Positions 22,706-31,534 of a stretch of DNA of 37,351 bases are shown piece by piece. The notes under the pieces are model-generated. The model was not told the DNA's origin and ran no database searches. It saw nothing but the letters and a program-made list of their open reading frames with translations. This stretch comes from Kiritimatiellia bacterium (GTDB lineage Bacteria; Verrucomicrobiota; Kiritimatiellia; RFP12; UBA1067). The stretch is taken from positions 1 through 37,351 of the forward strand of contig JAQIBS010000248.1 in assembly GCA_027858965.1 (NCBI GenBank), written 5' to 3'. Each line of letters opens with the position of its first letter. Position 1 is the first letter of the stretch. Both the position numbers and the translations under genes were made by a program.

Positions 22706-22922
22706 AACGCACGTCTCCACAGGTGGTTTCAGCCCACTCCATTGCTTCGGATTCGCGGACACAGTCGGCTGCCATCGCTCGATATCCAGCGTACAAATCA
22801 TGTTTGACCACATGCGGTCGGACTAGGTCCTCGACAAAGCGGCTGATTTTGCGAGGTCCCACGACTTGGCGTAGACCCTCGTAGACCTCTTCGTCGATCG
22901 TCAGTGTGAGCTTCTTTTGCAC
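22692..22922 (-). CDS. Antitoxin of the second MazF pair (ribbon-helix-helix type)
   Basis: From the GTG at 22922 this is 76 residues: [20 protein letters not shown] is a ribbon-helix-helix DNA-binding motif, followed by a helical and acidic toxin-binding tail ([20 protein letters not shown]). A GTG at 22949 would add nine residues, but the promoter -10 (22952-22957) would then overlap that start. GAGAGG at 22932-22937 is well placed for 22922. The gene overlaps the toxin gene by 14 bases. Confidence 0.82.
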   Translation of the reverse strand: MQKKLTLTIDEEVYEGLRQVVGPRKISRFVEDLVRPHVVKHDLYAGYRAMAADCVRESEAMEWAETTCGDVRYEEI

Positions 22923-22946
22923 GGCATCAATCCTCTCTTTTGTTTG

Positions 22947-22981
22947 CACGTATAATACACGTGTAAGACAGTAACGGTCAA
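22947..22981 (-). promoter_or_regulatory. Promoter and operator of the second MazF pair
   Basis: On the minus strand TTGACC (22976-22981) and TATTAT (22952-22957) are 18 bases apart. The -10 lies within an inverted repeat CACGT-7-ACGTG (22947-22963), the expected site for repression by the ribbon-helix-helix antitoxin. Confidence 0.55.
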
Positions 22982-23296
22982 GTCGTAATCAGACTATTTG
23001 CTCTTGCATTCTGTAAAACTGTTCGCACTATCTGGGATTTTATAGGGAAAGTAAATATGTGGAGTCAATTTTGACAATAATTCGTTCGTGAAAAACGGAA
23101 ATAATTGATATTGGCTGTTTTTTAGCTTTCCTGTTGCGGTGCGGGGCTTTAAAATGAGTTGCATTATTTTTGTGGAAACAGGGGGATTGAGTATCGAGAG
23201 CTATCAGTAATTCGGTACATCGAGTTATATGATTTCGCATATCACTGAAAGAAAGTTTGGATGCGGCACTGCTGCATCAGGGAGAGAGAATATATT
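22982..23296. other. Intergenic region and leader of the Gfo/Idh gene
   Basis: No gene seen. It carries the right copy of the TTCTGTAAAA repeat (23009-23036) and an imperfect inverted repeat with CAATAATTCGTT and AACGGAAATAATTG arms (about 23074-23106) that may regulate the next gene. GGGAGAGAGA (23279-23288) precedes the ATG at 23297. Confidence 0.35.
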
Positions 23297-24715
23297 ATGA
23301 TTCAACGGGGAATATCGAGAAGAAAATTTATTAAGAGATCAGCTGCAGCCAGTGCCATTTATTCATTGGTGCCTCATACGGTACTTGGTGCTAATGAGCG
23401 CGTTAATATGGGTGTTATCGGAACCGGCAGTATGGGTGGCGGGCATTGCGGCAGTTTTAATAAAGGCGGCAGTAGGGTTATAGCAGTCAGTGATGCGGAC
23501 CTGAGTCGCATTGGTAAGGTTCCTGGTGCTGTTCAGCATCAGGATATGCGTAAGCTGCTTGAAATGAAGGATATTGATGCGGTTGTGGTTGCCACACCCA
23601 ACCATTGGCATAGTCTGGCGGCTATCTGGTCTATGCAGGCCGGTAAGCATGTTTATGTTGAGAAGCCGGTCAGTCACAATCTCTTTGAAGGACGTCAGAT
23701 GGTCAATGCGGCCCGCAGATACAACCGTGTCTGTCAGGCGGGTACGCAGCAGCGTTCCTGTCCCGCTCCGCAGGCTGTGGCCAAAGATATCAAAGCGGGA
23801 AAGTACGGCAAGGTGTTATGGGTGCATTGCAGTAAACTTGGCTCAAGACAACCTATTGGTAAACTGACAGCTCCTGTAAAGCCTCCTGCGAGTGTTGATT
23901 ATAATTTATGGGCGGGACCCACTCCTATGGCGCCTATTATGCGCACCAAATTTCACTATGACTGGCATTGGCAGTTTAATTGGGGTGATGGAGAGATGGG
24001 CAACTGGGGTGTGCATTTTCTCGATGATTTAAGACATATGCTTGGTTGGAATGATGTTCCGACCAATGTTATGTCATTAGGCAATCGTTTTTGGGATGAC
24101 AACGGAGATACACCCAATATGCAGATGGCCTTGATGGAGCATCGTGGCGTAAAAGTTGTTGTCGATATTAGAAACCTTCCGGGGGTCAGAGGCGGCAAAG
24201 GAGGGGCCGTCTATTTAGGCAGTCGCGGTGGCAACTATATTATGTGTGAAAAGGGGTATATCAAGATCACACGCGGAGGTGGCGCAGCGTTTGACCTTGA
24301 TGGCAAACGTATTACCAATTATAAAGGTAATGGTGGCAGCACTCATAGAGCTAACTTCCTTGAGGCGGTCAGATCCGGGGATAACTCCACGTTAGCTGCT
24401 GAGATTGAGGTGGGGCATCAGAGTACGGCTATGTGTCATCTGGCTAATATTGCCTGGCGGCTTGGTAAGGAGATGCCTGTGGATCAGATCCGCTCATTGG
24501 TGAATGGGCATAAAGATGCGCTTAATACCATTGATAGCATGCAGGCTCAGCTTGAATTCAACAAGATTGATCTTGAGAAGATGCCTATGCTGGCAGGGCC
24601 CAGGCTGACCTATGATAATGTAGCGGAACGTTTTACAGGTGAGCACGCTGATAAAGCCAATCACTATCTGCGTAGCGCCGGACGGAACGAGTTTGTTGTT
24701 CCTGAAAAGGTTTAG
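23297..24715 (+). CDS. Tat-exported Gfo/Idh/MocA family oxidoreductase
   Basis: From the ATG at 23297 this is 472 residues. The N-terminus has a twin-arginine signal (SRRKFIK, residues 8-14, then a hydrophobic stretch), so the folded protein with bound NAD(P) is exported. The Rossmann motif GTGSMG is at 42-47, and the conserved EKPV (122-125) follows in GKHVYVEKPVSH. The second domain (NWGDGEMGNWGVHFLDDLRH) contains the histidine and aspartates typical of sugar oxidoreductases in this family. Such secreted members are characteristic of Planctomycetes and related groups and act on sugar or polyol derivatives. The substrate cannot be read from sequence. An upstream frame from 23261 lacks a signal and is less likely. 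Confidence 0.88.
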   Translation: MIQRGISRRKFIKRSAAASAIYSLVPHTVLGANERVNMGVIGTGSMGGGHCGSFNKGGSRVIAVSDADLSRIGKVPGAVQHQDMRKLLEMKDIDAVVVATPNHWHSLAAIWSMQAGKHVYVEKPVSHNLFEGRQMVNAARRYNRVCQAGTQQRSCPAPQAVAKDIKAGKYGKVLWVHCSKLGSRQPIGKLTAPVKPPASVDYNLWAGPTPMAPIMRTKFHYDWHWQFNWGDGEMGNWGVHFLDDLRHMLGWNDVPTNVMSLGNRFWDDNGDTPNMQMALMEHRGVKVVVDIRNLPGVRGGKGGAVYLGSRGGNYIMCEKGYIKITRGGGAAFDLDGKRITNYKGNGGSTHRANFLEAVRSGDNSTLAAEIEVGHQSTAMCHLANIAWRLGKEMPVDQIRSLVNGHKDALNTIDSMQAQLEFNKIDLEKMPMLAGPRLTYDNVAERFTGEHADKANHYLRSAGRNEFVVPEKV

Positions 24716-24795
24716 GAACATTTATCTTTATCTCTCGCGGAGGCGCAGAGGGCGCAGAGGTCTTTGTTGCGTAAATATTTAGACAGGATTATAAG

Positions 24796-25824
24796 ATGAA
24801 AATGATAAAATACCTCATTATTGCGATACTTCTTTTCTCTCTCTGTTATACAGCGGCGGCGGCTCCTGTAAAGCTCATTTTTGATACCGATATGGGCAAT
24901 GATGTTGATGATCTTATGGCCCTATGTATGATTCACAATTTACAGAAACGCGGGGCCTGTGAATTGCTTGCCGTGACGATCACTAAGGATCATCCGCAGG
25001 CGGCGGCTTTTGTGGATGCTGTGAACACGCTTTATGGTTATCCTGATACTCCGATTGGTGTTGTGCGTAATGGAGCCGCCAATGAAGCTGGAAGATTTAA
25101 CTTGCTTGCGGATAAAAAAAATCCAGATGGCACATTGCGTTATCCGCATGATTTAAAGAGCGGTGCTGATGCCCCGGAAGCCACCGGACTGATTCGGAAG
25201 ATTCTTGCTCAGCAACCGGATGGAAGTGTTACGATTGCCCAGGTTGGTTTTTTTACCAATCTTGACCGTCTGCTAAAATCAAAACCTGACGCCGTTTCGT
25301 CGCTCAACGGACGTGATTTAATTGCGGAAAAAGTTAAGCTTCTCAGCATCATGGCCGGGGCTTTTCAGACAGTGTCCTGGGATACCCGTCATCTTGAATA
25401 TAATGTAAAGCTGGATATCCCCGCAGCCCAGAATCTGGCAAATAACTGGCCCGCGCCCATTGTTTGGAGTGGCTACGAAATTGGAGTGGCAGCGGCCTTT
25501 CCGCATGTGGTCATTGAACAGGATCTTGACTATATTGAGCACCACCCGCTGAAGGAAGCCTATATCCTTTTTGTTCCTCCGCCACATGATCGCCCTACCT
25601 GGGATCCCACTGCTGTGCTTTATGCCGTAATGGCTGATCGCGGTTACTTTGATCTTTCGCCGGTCGGCACTGTTACGGTTGAGAATGATGCCGCCACGCT
25701 CTTTCGACCGGCTCGCAAAGGCAAAAAAGGACTTCATCGTTTTCTTGTGATGAGCCCTGAACAAACCACTCGCGTTCGCGAAGCTATAGTGCAGTTGAGT
25801 GTGGAACCGCCGCCACTGAAATAG
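24796..25824 (+). CDS. Secreted inosine-uridine-type nucleoside hydrolase
   Basis: The 342-aa protein starts with a signal peptide (IIAILLFSLCYTAAAA) and then the calcium-binding motif DTDMGNDVDD (30-39), diagnostic of the nucleoside hydrolase fold. The N-glycosidic bond of ribonucleosides or a similar compound is the usual substrate. Secreted members in polysaccharide-degrading bacteria may act on other N-ribosides. The distance of 80 bases to the preceding oxidoreductase allows co-transcription, and that gap carries a GCGGAGGCGCAGAG-type interspersed repeat. The downstream kinase is on the opposite strand, with only 3 bases between the two stop codons. Confidence 0.87.
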   Translation: MKMIKYLIIAILLFSLCYTAAAAPVKLIFDTDMGNDVDDLMALCMIHNLQKRGACELLAVTITKDHPQAAAFVDAVNTLYGYPDTPIGVVRNGAANEAGRFNLLADKKNPDGTLRYPHDLKSGADAPEATGLIRKILAQQPDGSVTIAQVGFFTNLDRLLKSKPDAVSSLNGRDLIAEKVKLLSIMAGAFQTVSWDTRHLEYNVKLDIPAAQNLANNWPAPIVWSGYEIGVAAAFPHVVIEQDLDYIEHHPLKEAYILFVPPPHDRPTWDPTAVLYAVMADRGYFDLSPVGTVTVENDAATLFRPARKGKKGLHRFLVMSPEQTTRVREAIVQLSVEPPPLK

Positions 25825-25827
25825 GAT

Positions 25828-28533
25828 CTACGATTTGCCGGTAATTGCTCCGTGTACCTTGTTTGCCAGATCCTGCTTGGTAAAAGGTTTCTGTATGAAA
25901 TGTATCCCCTCTTCCAGTACGCCTTGGTGGGCAATGACATTGGCTGTGTAACCGGACATGAACAGGACTGTGAGATTGGGATAGGTAGACTGGAGTTTTT
26001 TGGCCAGGTCCTGACCTGTCATTTCGGGCATCACCACATCAGTCATGAGCAGATTGAGTTGGTCGGCATGCTCTGAGGCAAGGCGAATGGCTTCGCTTGG
26101 AGTGCCTGCTGCCAACACTGTGTAGCCCAGCTTTTCGAGTATCATTGTTGTCATTCTCAGGATCGCGGGTTCATCCTCCACCAGTAGGATCATTTCATGG
26201 CCCCGCACCTCCGGTTTCGGCAGATCTTGCTCCTTTGTCTGCCCCGATTGGCCGATATAGATTGGAAGATATATCTTGAAGGTCGTCCCTTGATCGGGTT
26301 CACTATAAACATTGACGAAGCCGTTGTTCTGTTTAACGATACCGTAGATCGTGGCCAGTCCCAGCCCTGTGCCCTTTCCGGACTCTTTGGTTGTGAAGAA
26401 TGGCTCAAATACATGTGCAAGTGTTTGCTTGTCCATGCCGCATCCGTCATCGCTTACAGCAAGCAGTATGAATTTGCCGGGGATGATTCCCTGGTTTTTT
26501 GAGCAGTACTCTTTATCGAAGAGAGTAGTTCCTGTTTCGATAGTGATTTTGCCTACGTCTGTAATTGCATCCCTGGCATTAACACATAGGTTGGCCAGTA
26601 TCTGGTCTATCTGTGAGGGGTCTATATGGACCAACCCCAGCTCCTCGCCCGGCTTCCAGGCAAGGTCAATGTCCTCTCCGATCAGCCGACGAAGCATCTG
26701 GAGCATTCCTTCCATGGTCTGATTTAAATCGAGCACTCTGGGTTTCACCGTCTGTTTACGGGCAAAAGCCAGCAGCTGTCGTGTCAGGTCAGCTGAACGT
26801 TCTGCTGCTTTTTTAATTTCCTGCATGTCCGTGTGGATCAGTAAGGCAGGATCCAGCTGCTCTATGACCATTTCTGTATGACCGATGATTACACTTAGCA
26901 TGTTATTGAAATCATGGGCCACGCCTCCTGCTAGGCGTCCTATGGACTCCATTTTTCGGGCCTGGGTAAGCTGGGCCTGCAATTTCATCTGCTTGTTTTC
27001 TGACTTCTTGCGCCTCGATATATCATTTCCAGAACCGCGATATCCCTGAAACATGCCGTTATCGTCTATAACCGGAATTCCATTTATTAACAGCACAATC
27101 TTCTGCCCGTCTTTGGTTATGACCGTACTCTCTAGATCATGGAAAGAACCTTTTGTTGCAATAAAATCAAAAGCCGTTATCTTATCATTATCTATGTTTT
27201 CTTTAGGAAGGAGATCAAAAAAGTGTTTCGTGGTGATGAGTTCCTCAGGTTGATAACCCAGTACTGTGTATGACACGGGACTTACGTAGGTAAACAAGCC
27301 TTCTTTATTGATCTCCCAGCTTACTGTCCGGCTCTGTTCCGCAAGTTGATTGTAGAGTACCATAGCAGACTCGGATCTGTTACGAGCAAGAGCCAATGCG
27401 CGGTTTTTTTTAGAGAGAATCAATAGCGAACCAGTCACGATACATAAGAGCAAGACCAGAGCTGTCAGGCTACTCATAATCAGGATACGGTGTTTATCAT
27501 AAAATGCGAGGCGCGGATTCAAAAGAATTGCCTGGGCGCGGTGCTTTCTGGACAAAATGATGCCTTGTTGCTGTAGCACCTGATCATCAAAGATGAATAA
27601 ATTAGGGCTTTCGAGTATTGGTTGTATTTCGGCAATCGGCTTGCCATGATGATATTCCAGAAATAAACGTGCCGCATACATGCCCTGTTTTAGGCTACTC
27701 GCAACATAGCCCCCCAGTACGCCTTCATTAATATATGCATCCTCCATGCTGATGACGACGTGTCCTTTAAGAGCAAGGCTCCGCAAGATATATCGGAGCG
27801 GTAGCGTTCTTCCGTTTTCATCGGTCATGCTGCCCAGGGTGGTCAGAAACAGATATTTGCCAGGCAGGCCGTGTATTTTTTTTAAGGCAATATCCAGCCT
27901 CTTCTCAGCAATAAACTCCGCACGTAGCTGAAATGGTGCCAAGTCTTTGCGAATATGTTTTTCGATCATTTGGTAGATGGCACTGTTATCTCCGACAAAA
28001 ATGAGGTCATTGGCATCTTTGTCTATGCTTAGCAGCCACTCAAGATTTGGACCAACCTCTTTATTTTCAACAACTCCTGTGAACAGGGAAGGATCGAGTG
28101 CCTTTAATAAGTTGTTGTCATTCACCCCGGAATAGAAAACAGCGGTGCCGGGGAAGATGTGGCAGAGATGGGCACGGGCAAACAGCAAGGCGTTGTCGTC
28201 TGTGACATAAATTGCCGCCAAATTGCACCCCTTGTACTTCATCTGTAAATGGCGAGCCATCTCATTGGCATAATCCTGGTCATAGGCATGCTGTTTGGTA
28301 TCCAGATACTCGATGCTGAAAGTAGCATTCAACTGCGTATCTTCAGTAAGTGTCTGCATGAACCCATCATGCTGGCCCTTGGTCCATGGATAATCCTGCG
28401 AGTAGGAGTGCAGGATAAAAATATGGGTTGCAGGTTTTGCCGACAGTACTCCTGGTAAAAAAAGAGAGAGAGCCAAAGCTATGCATGATACCCCTCTTAT
28501 TGACAAGAGGGGTCTGATAACAAAAATTTCCAT
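25828..28533 (-). CDS. Hybrid sensor histidine kinase with ABC-substrate-binding-like sensor
   Basis: From the ATG at 28533 this is 901 residues. A signal anchor is followed by an ABC_sub_bind-like periplasmic domain (about 35-320, HIFILHSYSQDYPW, AIYVTDDNALLFA, FTGVVENKEV), a membrane helix (350-374), a PAS domain (390-507), a HisKA dimerisation helix with H540 in GGVAHDFNNMLS, an HATPase (642-759, GTGLGLATIYGIVKQ) and a C-terminal receiver (780-897) with D832 in LLMTDVVMPEMTG. It would sense an extracellular ligand, perhaps a sugar or metabolite, and pass phosphate to its own receiver, then on to an unseen partner. No response regulator with a DNA-binding domain is in the window. A TTG start at 28572 is unlikely. 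Confidence 0.87.
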   Translation of the reverse strand: MEIFVIRPLLSIRGVSCIALALSLFLPGVLSAKPATHIFILHSYSQDYPWTKGQHDGFMQTLTEDTQLNATFSIEYLDTKQHAYDQDYANEMARHLQMKYKGCNLAAIYVTDDNALLFARAHLCHIFPGTAVFYSGVNDNNLLKALDPSLFTGVVENKEVGPNLEWLLSIDKDANDLIFVGDNSAIYQMIEKHIRKDLAPFQLRAEFIAEKRLDIALKKIHGLPGKYLFLTTLGSMTDENGRTLPLRYILRSLALKGHVVISMEDAYINEGVLGGYVASSLKQGMYAARLFLEYHHGKPIAEIQPILESPNLFIFDDQVLQQQGIILSRKHRAQAILLNPRLAFYDKHRILIMSSLTALVLLLCIVTGSLLILSKKNRALALARNRSESAMVLYNQLAEQSRTVSWEINKEGLFTYVSPVSYTVLGYQPEELITTKHFFDLLPKENIDNDKITAFDFIATKGSFHDLESTVITKDGQKIVLLINGIPVIDDNGMFQGYRGSGNDISRRKKSENKQMKLQAQLTQARKMESIGRLAGGVAHDFNNMLSVIIGHTEMVIEQLDPALLIHTDMQEIKKAAERSADLTRQLLAFARKQTVKPRVLDLNQTMEGMLQMLRRLIGEDIDLAWKPGEELGLVHIDPSQIDQILANLCVNARDAITDVGKITIETGTTLFDKEYCSKNQGIIPGKFILLAVSDDGCGMDKQTLAHVFEPFFTTKESGKGTGLGLATIYGIVKQNNGFVNVYSEPDQGTTFKIYLPIYIGQSGQTKEQDLPKPEVRGHEMILLVEDEPAILRMTTMILEKLGYTVLAAGTPSEAIRLASEHADQLNLLMTDVVMPEMTGQDLAKKLQSTYPNLTVLFMSGYTANVIAHQGVLEEGIHFIQKPFTKQDLANKVHGAITGKS

Positions 28534-28684
28534 GCCACTTTTCCCTTTCCAGAGGAATTCAACGAAATACAAACGAATATTTAATGTATCACAATACGTA
28601 ACCCGTTATCATCTGTAAAAACATAATACTAAAGTATTCTTATTTAAAACTATAAAAGTGAGATTTGTTCAAACAAGCAACCTC

Positions 28685-31327
28685 TTACATTGCCTCAGTA
28701 TAATCATCAGTAAGAGAAAACTTCGTTTTCCCCTTGATGTCGCGAGAGGAGGCACCGATCTCAATGGCGTACCTGCCGGCATCAGCACGGAAGTTCTTTG
28801 CTTTGACATCAAAGTAAGTCAGATCTCCCGGTGTTACTATGAGGGTTACAATCTTGCTTTCACCCGGTTTCAGATCAACTTTAACAAAGTTCTTGAGGGC
28901 GCGGACCTCGCGTTTCACCTTCGGGAACCAGGCAAGGTCGCGTACATAGAGCTGAACGATCTCTTTGCCTGCGCGTTTGCCTGTGTTTGTGATATTAACC
29001 GAAACAGAGATTTCTCCGTCTGCTGACATCTTTTTCGCGGAGGATTTAACTTTGCCGTATTCGAATGTCGTGTAGGATAGACCGTAACCGAATGGGAACA
29101 TCGGCTCGATCTTCTTTTTGTCGTACCAGCGGTAGCCGACAAAGATACCTTCATTATAGAAAGAGTTTGTTCCGTTATAAGTTTCCGGTGCAGCCGTCGG
29201 AGTATCCTCAATTGAGAAAGGACATGTGTGCGGCAGTTTGCCGGAGGGGTTGACATCGCCGAAGAGAATCGCAGCCAGGGCGTTGCCTCCCTCCATGCCT
29301 GCATAACCGATTTTAATGAGCGAGGCGGCGGTGTTAATCCAGGGCATAGCCATTGGAGAACCGGCGTGGCTGACAATGACAGCCTCTGGAGCCCATGTCA
29401 GCACTTTGGCAATAGCTTCATCGTGGCCGGGGGGCATGAGCATATTCGGACGATCAGCACCCTCGCATTCCAGTGCACGTCCGTGGCCGTGTTCAGTTCC
29501 GGTTAATACAATAACAGCATCAGCTTTTTTAACAGTCTCTTCCATCTCTGAGAGAGAGATTCCTTTTTCCGAGGGCAGGCGCCAACCGAAGAAGCAGGTC
29601 GATTCGCTTTCGCCTACGGTATACTCAACCTTGATGGTATATTCCTTTTTGGCGGTCAGAGCAATCTCGCTATAACCGGTGGGTGTCGGGAACTGGGCTT
29701 TCCAGTTGTCCATCACGAGTTTGTCATCCAGATAAATGCGGGTGCCTGCTTTTGCATTGGCACGTGCTCCGAGCACATAGGTGCCGCTCTCAGGGACAAC
29801 AACCTTGGATTCCCAGCGGACGGAGAAATCTTTTGGTTGAAGCTCTTTGACCGGGGCGTTCATTTTCCAGTCAACATCCAGGGTTTGCTGGAAACCGGTT
29901 GCAGCCGGAGTGCCAGTAAGTGTCTTGTTGGCAAAGTAGCTGGTCTTCCATGCGCGGACTGTCATGCCCTTGTCTTTGGCTGTGGTATCGAATGTATTGA
30001 TGGAGCTTTCAGGAAGAGGGGCTAGCTTGGCATTCTGGTCATCAAGGGTCAGAGGCATATAGATGACATTAACCTTGTCGCCGAGACGGTTTTTGATGCC
30101 TTCCAAAGGAATCACCTCATACGGAGGTTTGCCCTCTGCGCTCCAGCCACCGTTGCAATGTTTGGTGACAGCGCCTTTGCCCATTACAACAACATTCTTA
30201 ACTCTGTTCGGATCAAGAGGAAGGACGCTCTTGTCATTTTTCAGAAGGATGGTACCCTCTTCGGCCACACGACGTGCGAGAGCCTGATGCTCTTTTGTGT
30301 TGATGCAGCCCTTGTCACGACTGCGGCCATCGAAAAATCCGATCTTGGCCATCACATACAGAGTGTGAAGAACCATGCCATTGATATTCTCTTCTGTAAT
30401 CGAGCCATCCTTGAGAGCCTTTGTCAGTGCATCAGGCTTAAAAACGCGGATCTGTTTGCCGGCATTCATTTCTATGTCCGTGCCACCCAGGACACCTTTG
30501 ACGGTTTCATGAACGCTGCCCCAGTCGGTCACGACGAGTCCTTTGAAACCCCAGGCTTTACGCAGGATATCAATATTGAGGGTGGGACATTCACTACAGA
30601 ACTCCTCTTTGCAGACACCCGGTATTGTGAGCTGATTATAGGCGTTCATTACGGCCAGCGCACCGGCATCTTTGATAGCGGCGCGGAAGACAGGCAGATA
30701 GATCTCATGTAGTGTTCGTTCGTCCATGGTGCAGATGACAGAGTTGCGGTTGAACTCCTGACTGTTTGCTGCAAAATGTTTTACACAGGCGGAGCAGTCG
30801 TGAGACTGAACGGCCTTAATATATTCAACTATCAGGGGGGCAGCGAGAGCCGGGTCCTCGCTCAGGTACTCCCAGTTGCGTCCGCAGAGAGGGGTGCGCA
30901 TGATGTTAACGCCCGGTCCCAGGATCATATCCTTATTGCGAGCACGGAGTTCCTTGCCGATCACATGTCCGTAAGCAGAGGCAAGAGATGTATTCCATGT
31001 GGCGGCGAGGACCTCAAGGGTCGGCAGTGATGTTGATTGGTCACAGGGGTCGTCAGCTTTGTTTGCCTTGCTGAAGGTCATGCGGGCCAAATCGGCACGC
31101 ACATTGCAGGAGCTGTCGGAAAAATAGAACTCCTTGTTAATACCCACCCGTGGAATTGGATTCAGGGACATTGTGCTGATGCCTGCGCAGAGCGAGAGCT
31201 TTTCCGGCAGTGTCATTTTTGCAAGGACCGCTTTGGCTTCAGCCATTGCTTTGTCATTGGCTGTCTCTTTGGTAAAACTGATTAAAGAGAACATGGTTAA
31301 CAATAATAAGGTCAACAGTTTTTTCAT
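28685..31327 (-). CDS. GH3 beta-glycosidase with PA14 insert
   Basis: From the ATG at 31327 this is 880 residues with a signal peptide (KLLTLLLLTMFSLISF). The GH3 nucleophile is D268 in LVVTDWGSVHET. The substrate-binding ECEGADRPNMLMPPGHDEAI segment is in the second GH3 domain. A PA14 domain (about 450-590; TVRAWKTSYFANKTLTG, GTYVLGARANAKAGTRIYLD) is inserted, as in beta-glucosidases that recognise longer saccharides. A fibronectin-III-like domain closes the protein (KEIVQLYVRDLAWF). The enzyme probably releases terminal beta-linked glucose or xylose from oligosaccharides. A divergent CE15 gene lies across a 207-base intergenic region with candidate operators. Confidence 0.92.
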   Translation of the reverse strand: MKKLLTLLLLTMFSLISFTKETANDKAMAEAKAVLAKMTLPEKLSLCAGISTMSLNPIPRVGINKEFYFSDSSCNVRADLARMTFSKANKADDPCDQSTSLPTLEVLAATWNTSLASAYGHVIGKELRARNKDMILGPGVNIMRTPLCGRNWEYLSEDPALAAPLIVEYIKAVQSHDCSACVKHFAANSQEFNRNSVICTMDERTLHEIYLPVFRAAIKDAGALAVMNAYNQLTIPGVCKEEFCSECPTLNIDILRKAWGFKGLVVTDWGSVHETVKGVLGGTDIEMNAGKQIRVFKPDALTKALKDGSITEENINGMVLHTLYVMAKIGFFDGRSRDKGCINTKEHQALARRVAEEGTILLKNDKSVLPLDPNRVKNVVVMGKGAVTKHCNGGWSAEGKPPYEVIPLEGIKNRLGDKVNVIYMPLTLDDQNAKLAPLPESSINTFDTTAKDKGMTVRAWKTSYFANKTLTGTPAATGFQQTLDVDWKMNAPVKELQPKDFSVRWESKVVVPESGTYVLGARANAKAGTRIYLDDKLVMDNWKAQFPTPTGYSEIALTAKKEYTIKVEYTVGESESTCFFGWRLPSEKGISLSEMEETVKKADAVIVLTGTEHGHGRALECEGADRPNMLMPPGHDEAIAKVLTWAPEAVIVSHAGSPMAMPWINTAASLIKIGYAGMEGGNALAAILFGDVNPSGKLPHTCPFSIEDTPTAAPETYNGTNSFYNEGIFVGYRWYDKKKIEPMFPFGYGLSYTTFEYGKVKSSAKKMSADGEISVSVNITNTGKRAGKEIVQLYVRDLAWFPKVKREVRALKNFVKVDLKPGESKIVTLIVTPGDLTYFDVKAKNFRADAGRYAIEIGASSRDIKGKTKFSLTDDYTEAM

Positions 31328-31349
31328 AATGAACCTTCTTTGTGAGTGT

Positions 31350-31420
31350 GAACAATATATATATGTTCTGTCAATGGATGTTGGGTGCATCTGCCGTTTG
31401 GTGTGTTATGGGTAAAACAC
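31350..31420. promoter_or_regulatory. Candidate operators between GH3 and CE15 genes
   Basis: Two imperfect inverted repeats lie in the divergent intergenic region: GAACA-9-TGTTC at 31350-31368, and GTGTGTTA/TAAAACAC at 31401-31420. Either could bind a sugar-responsive repressor or activator that controls both genes. A promoter for each gene is not obvious. Confidence 0.35.
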
Positions 31421-31534
31421 AAATAATAAAATATCATAAATTTTGTTTTTTGAGTGGAAAGATATTGAAAATCGTTAGCATTGCGTTATAGGAGATGAAT
31501 GTGTAATATGATAATAAATTTGAAAGGATTTGTT

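Noticed and set aside
24737..24765. Gene or RNA around the GCGGAGGCGCAGAGGGCGCAG stretch
   Set aside because: This purine-rich sequence recurs loosely near 18460 and 32947 and looks like simple interspersed repeat.
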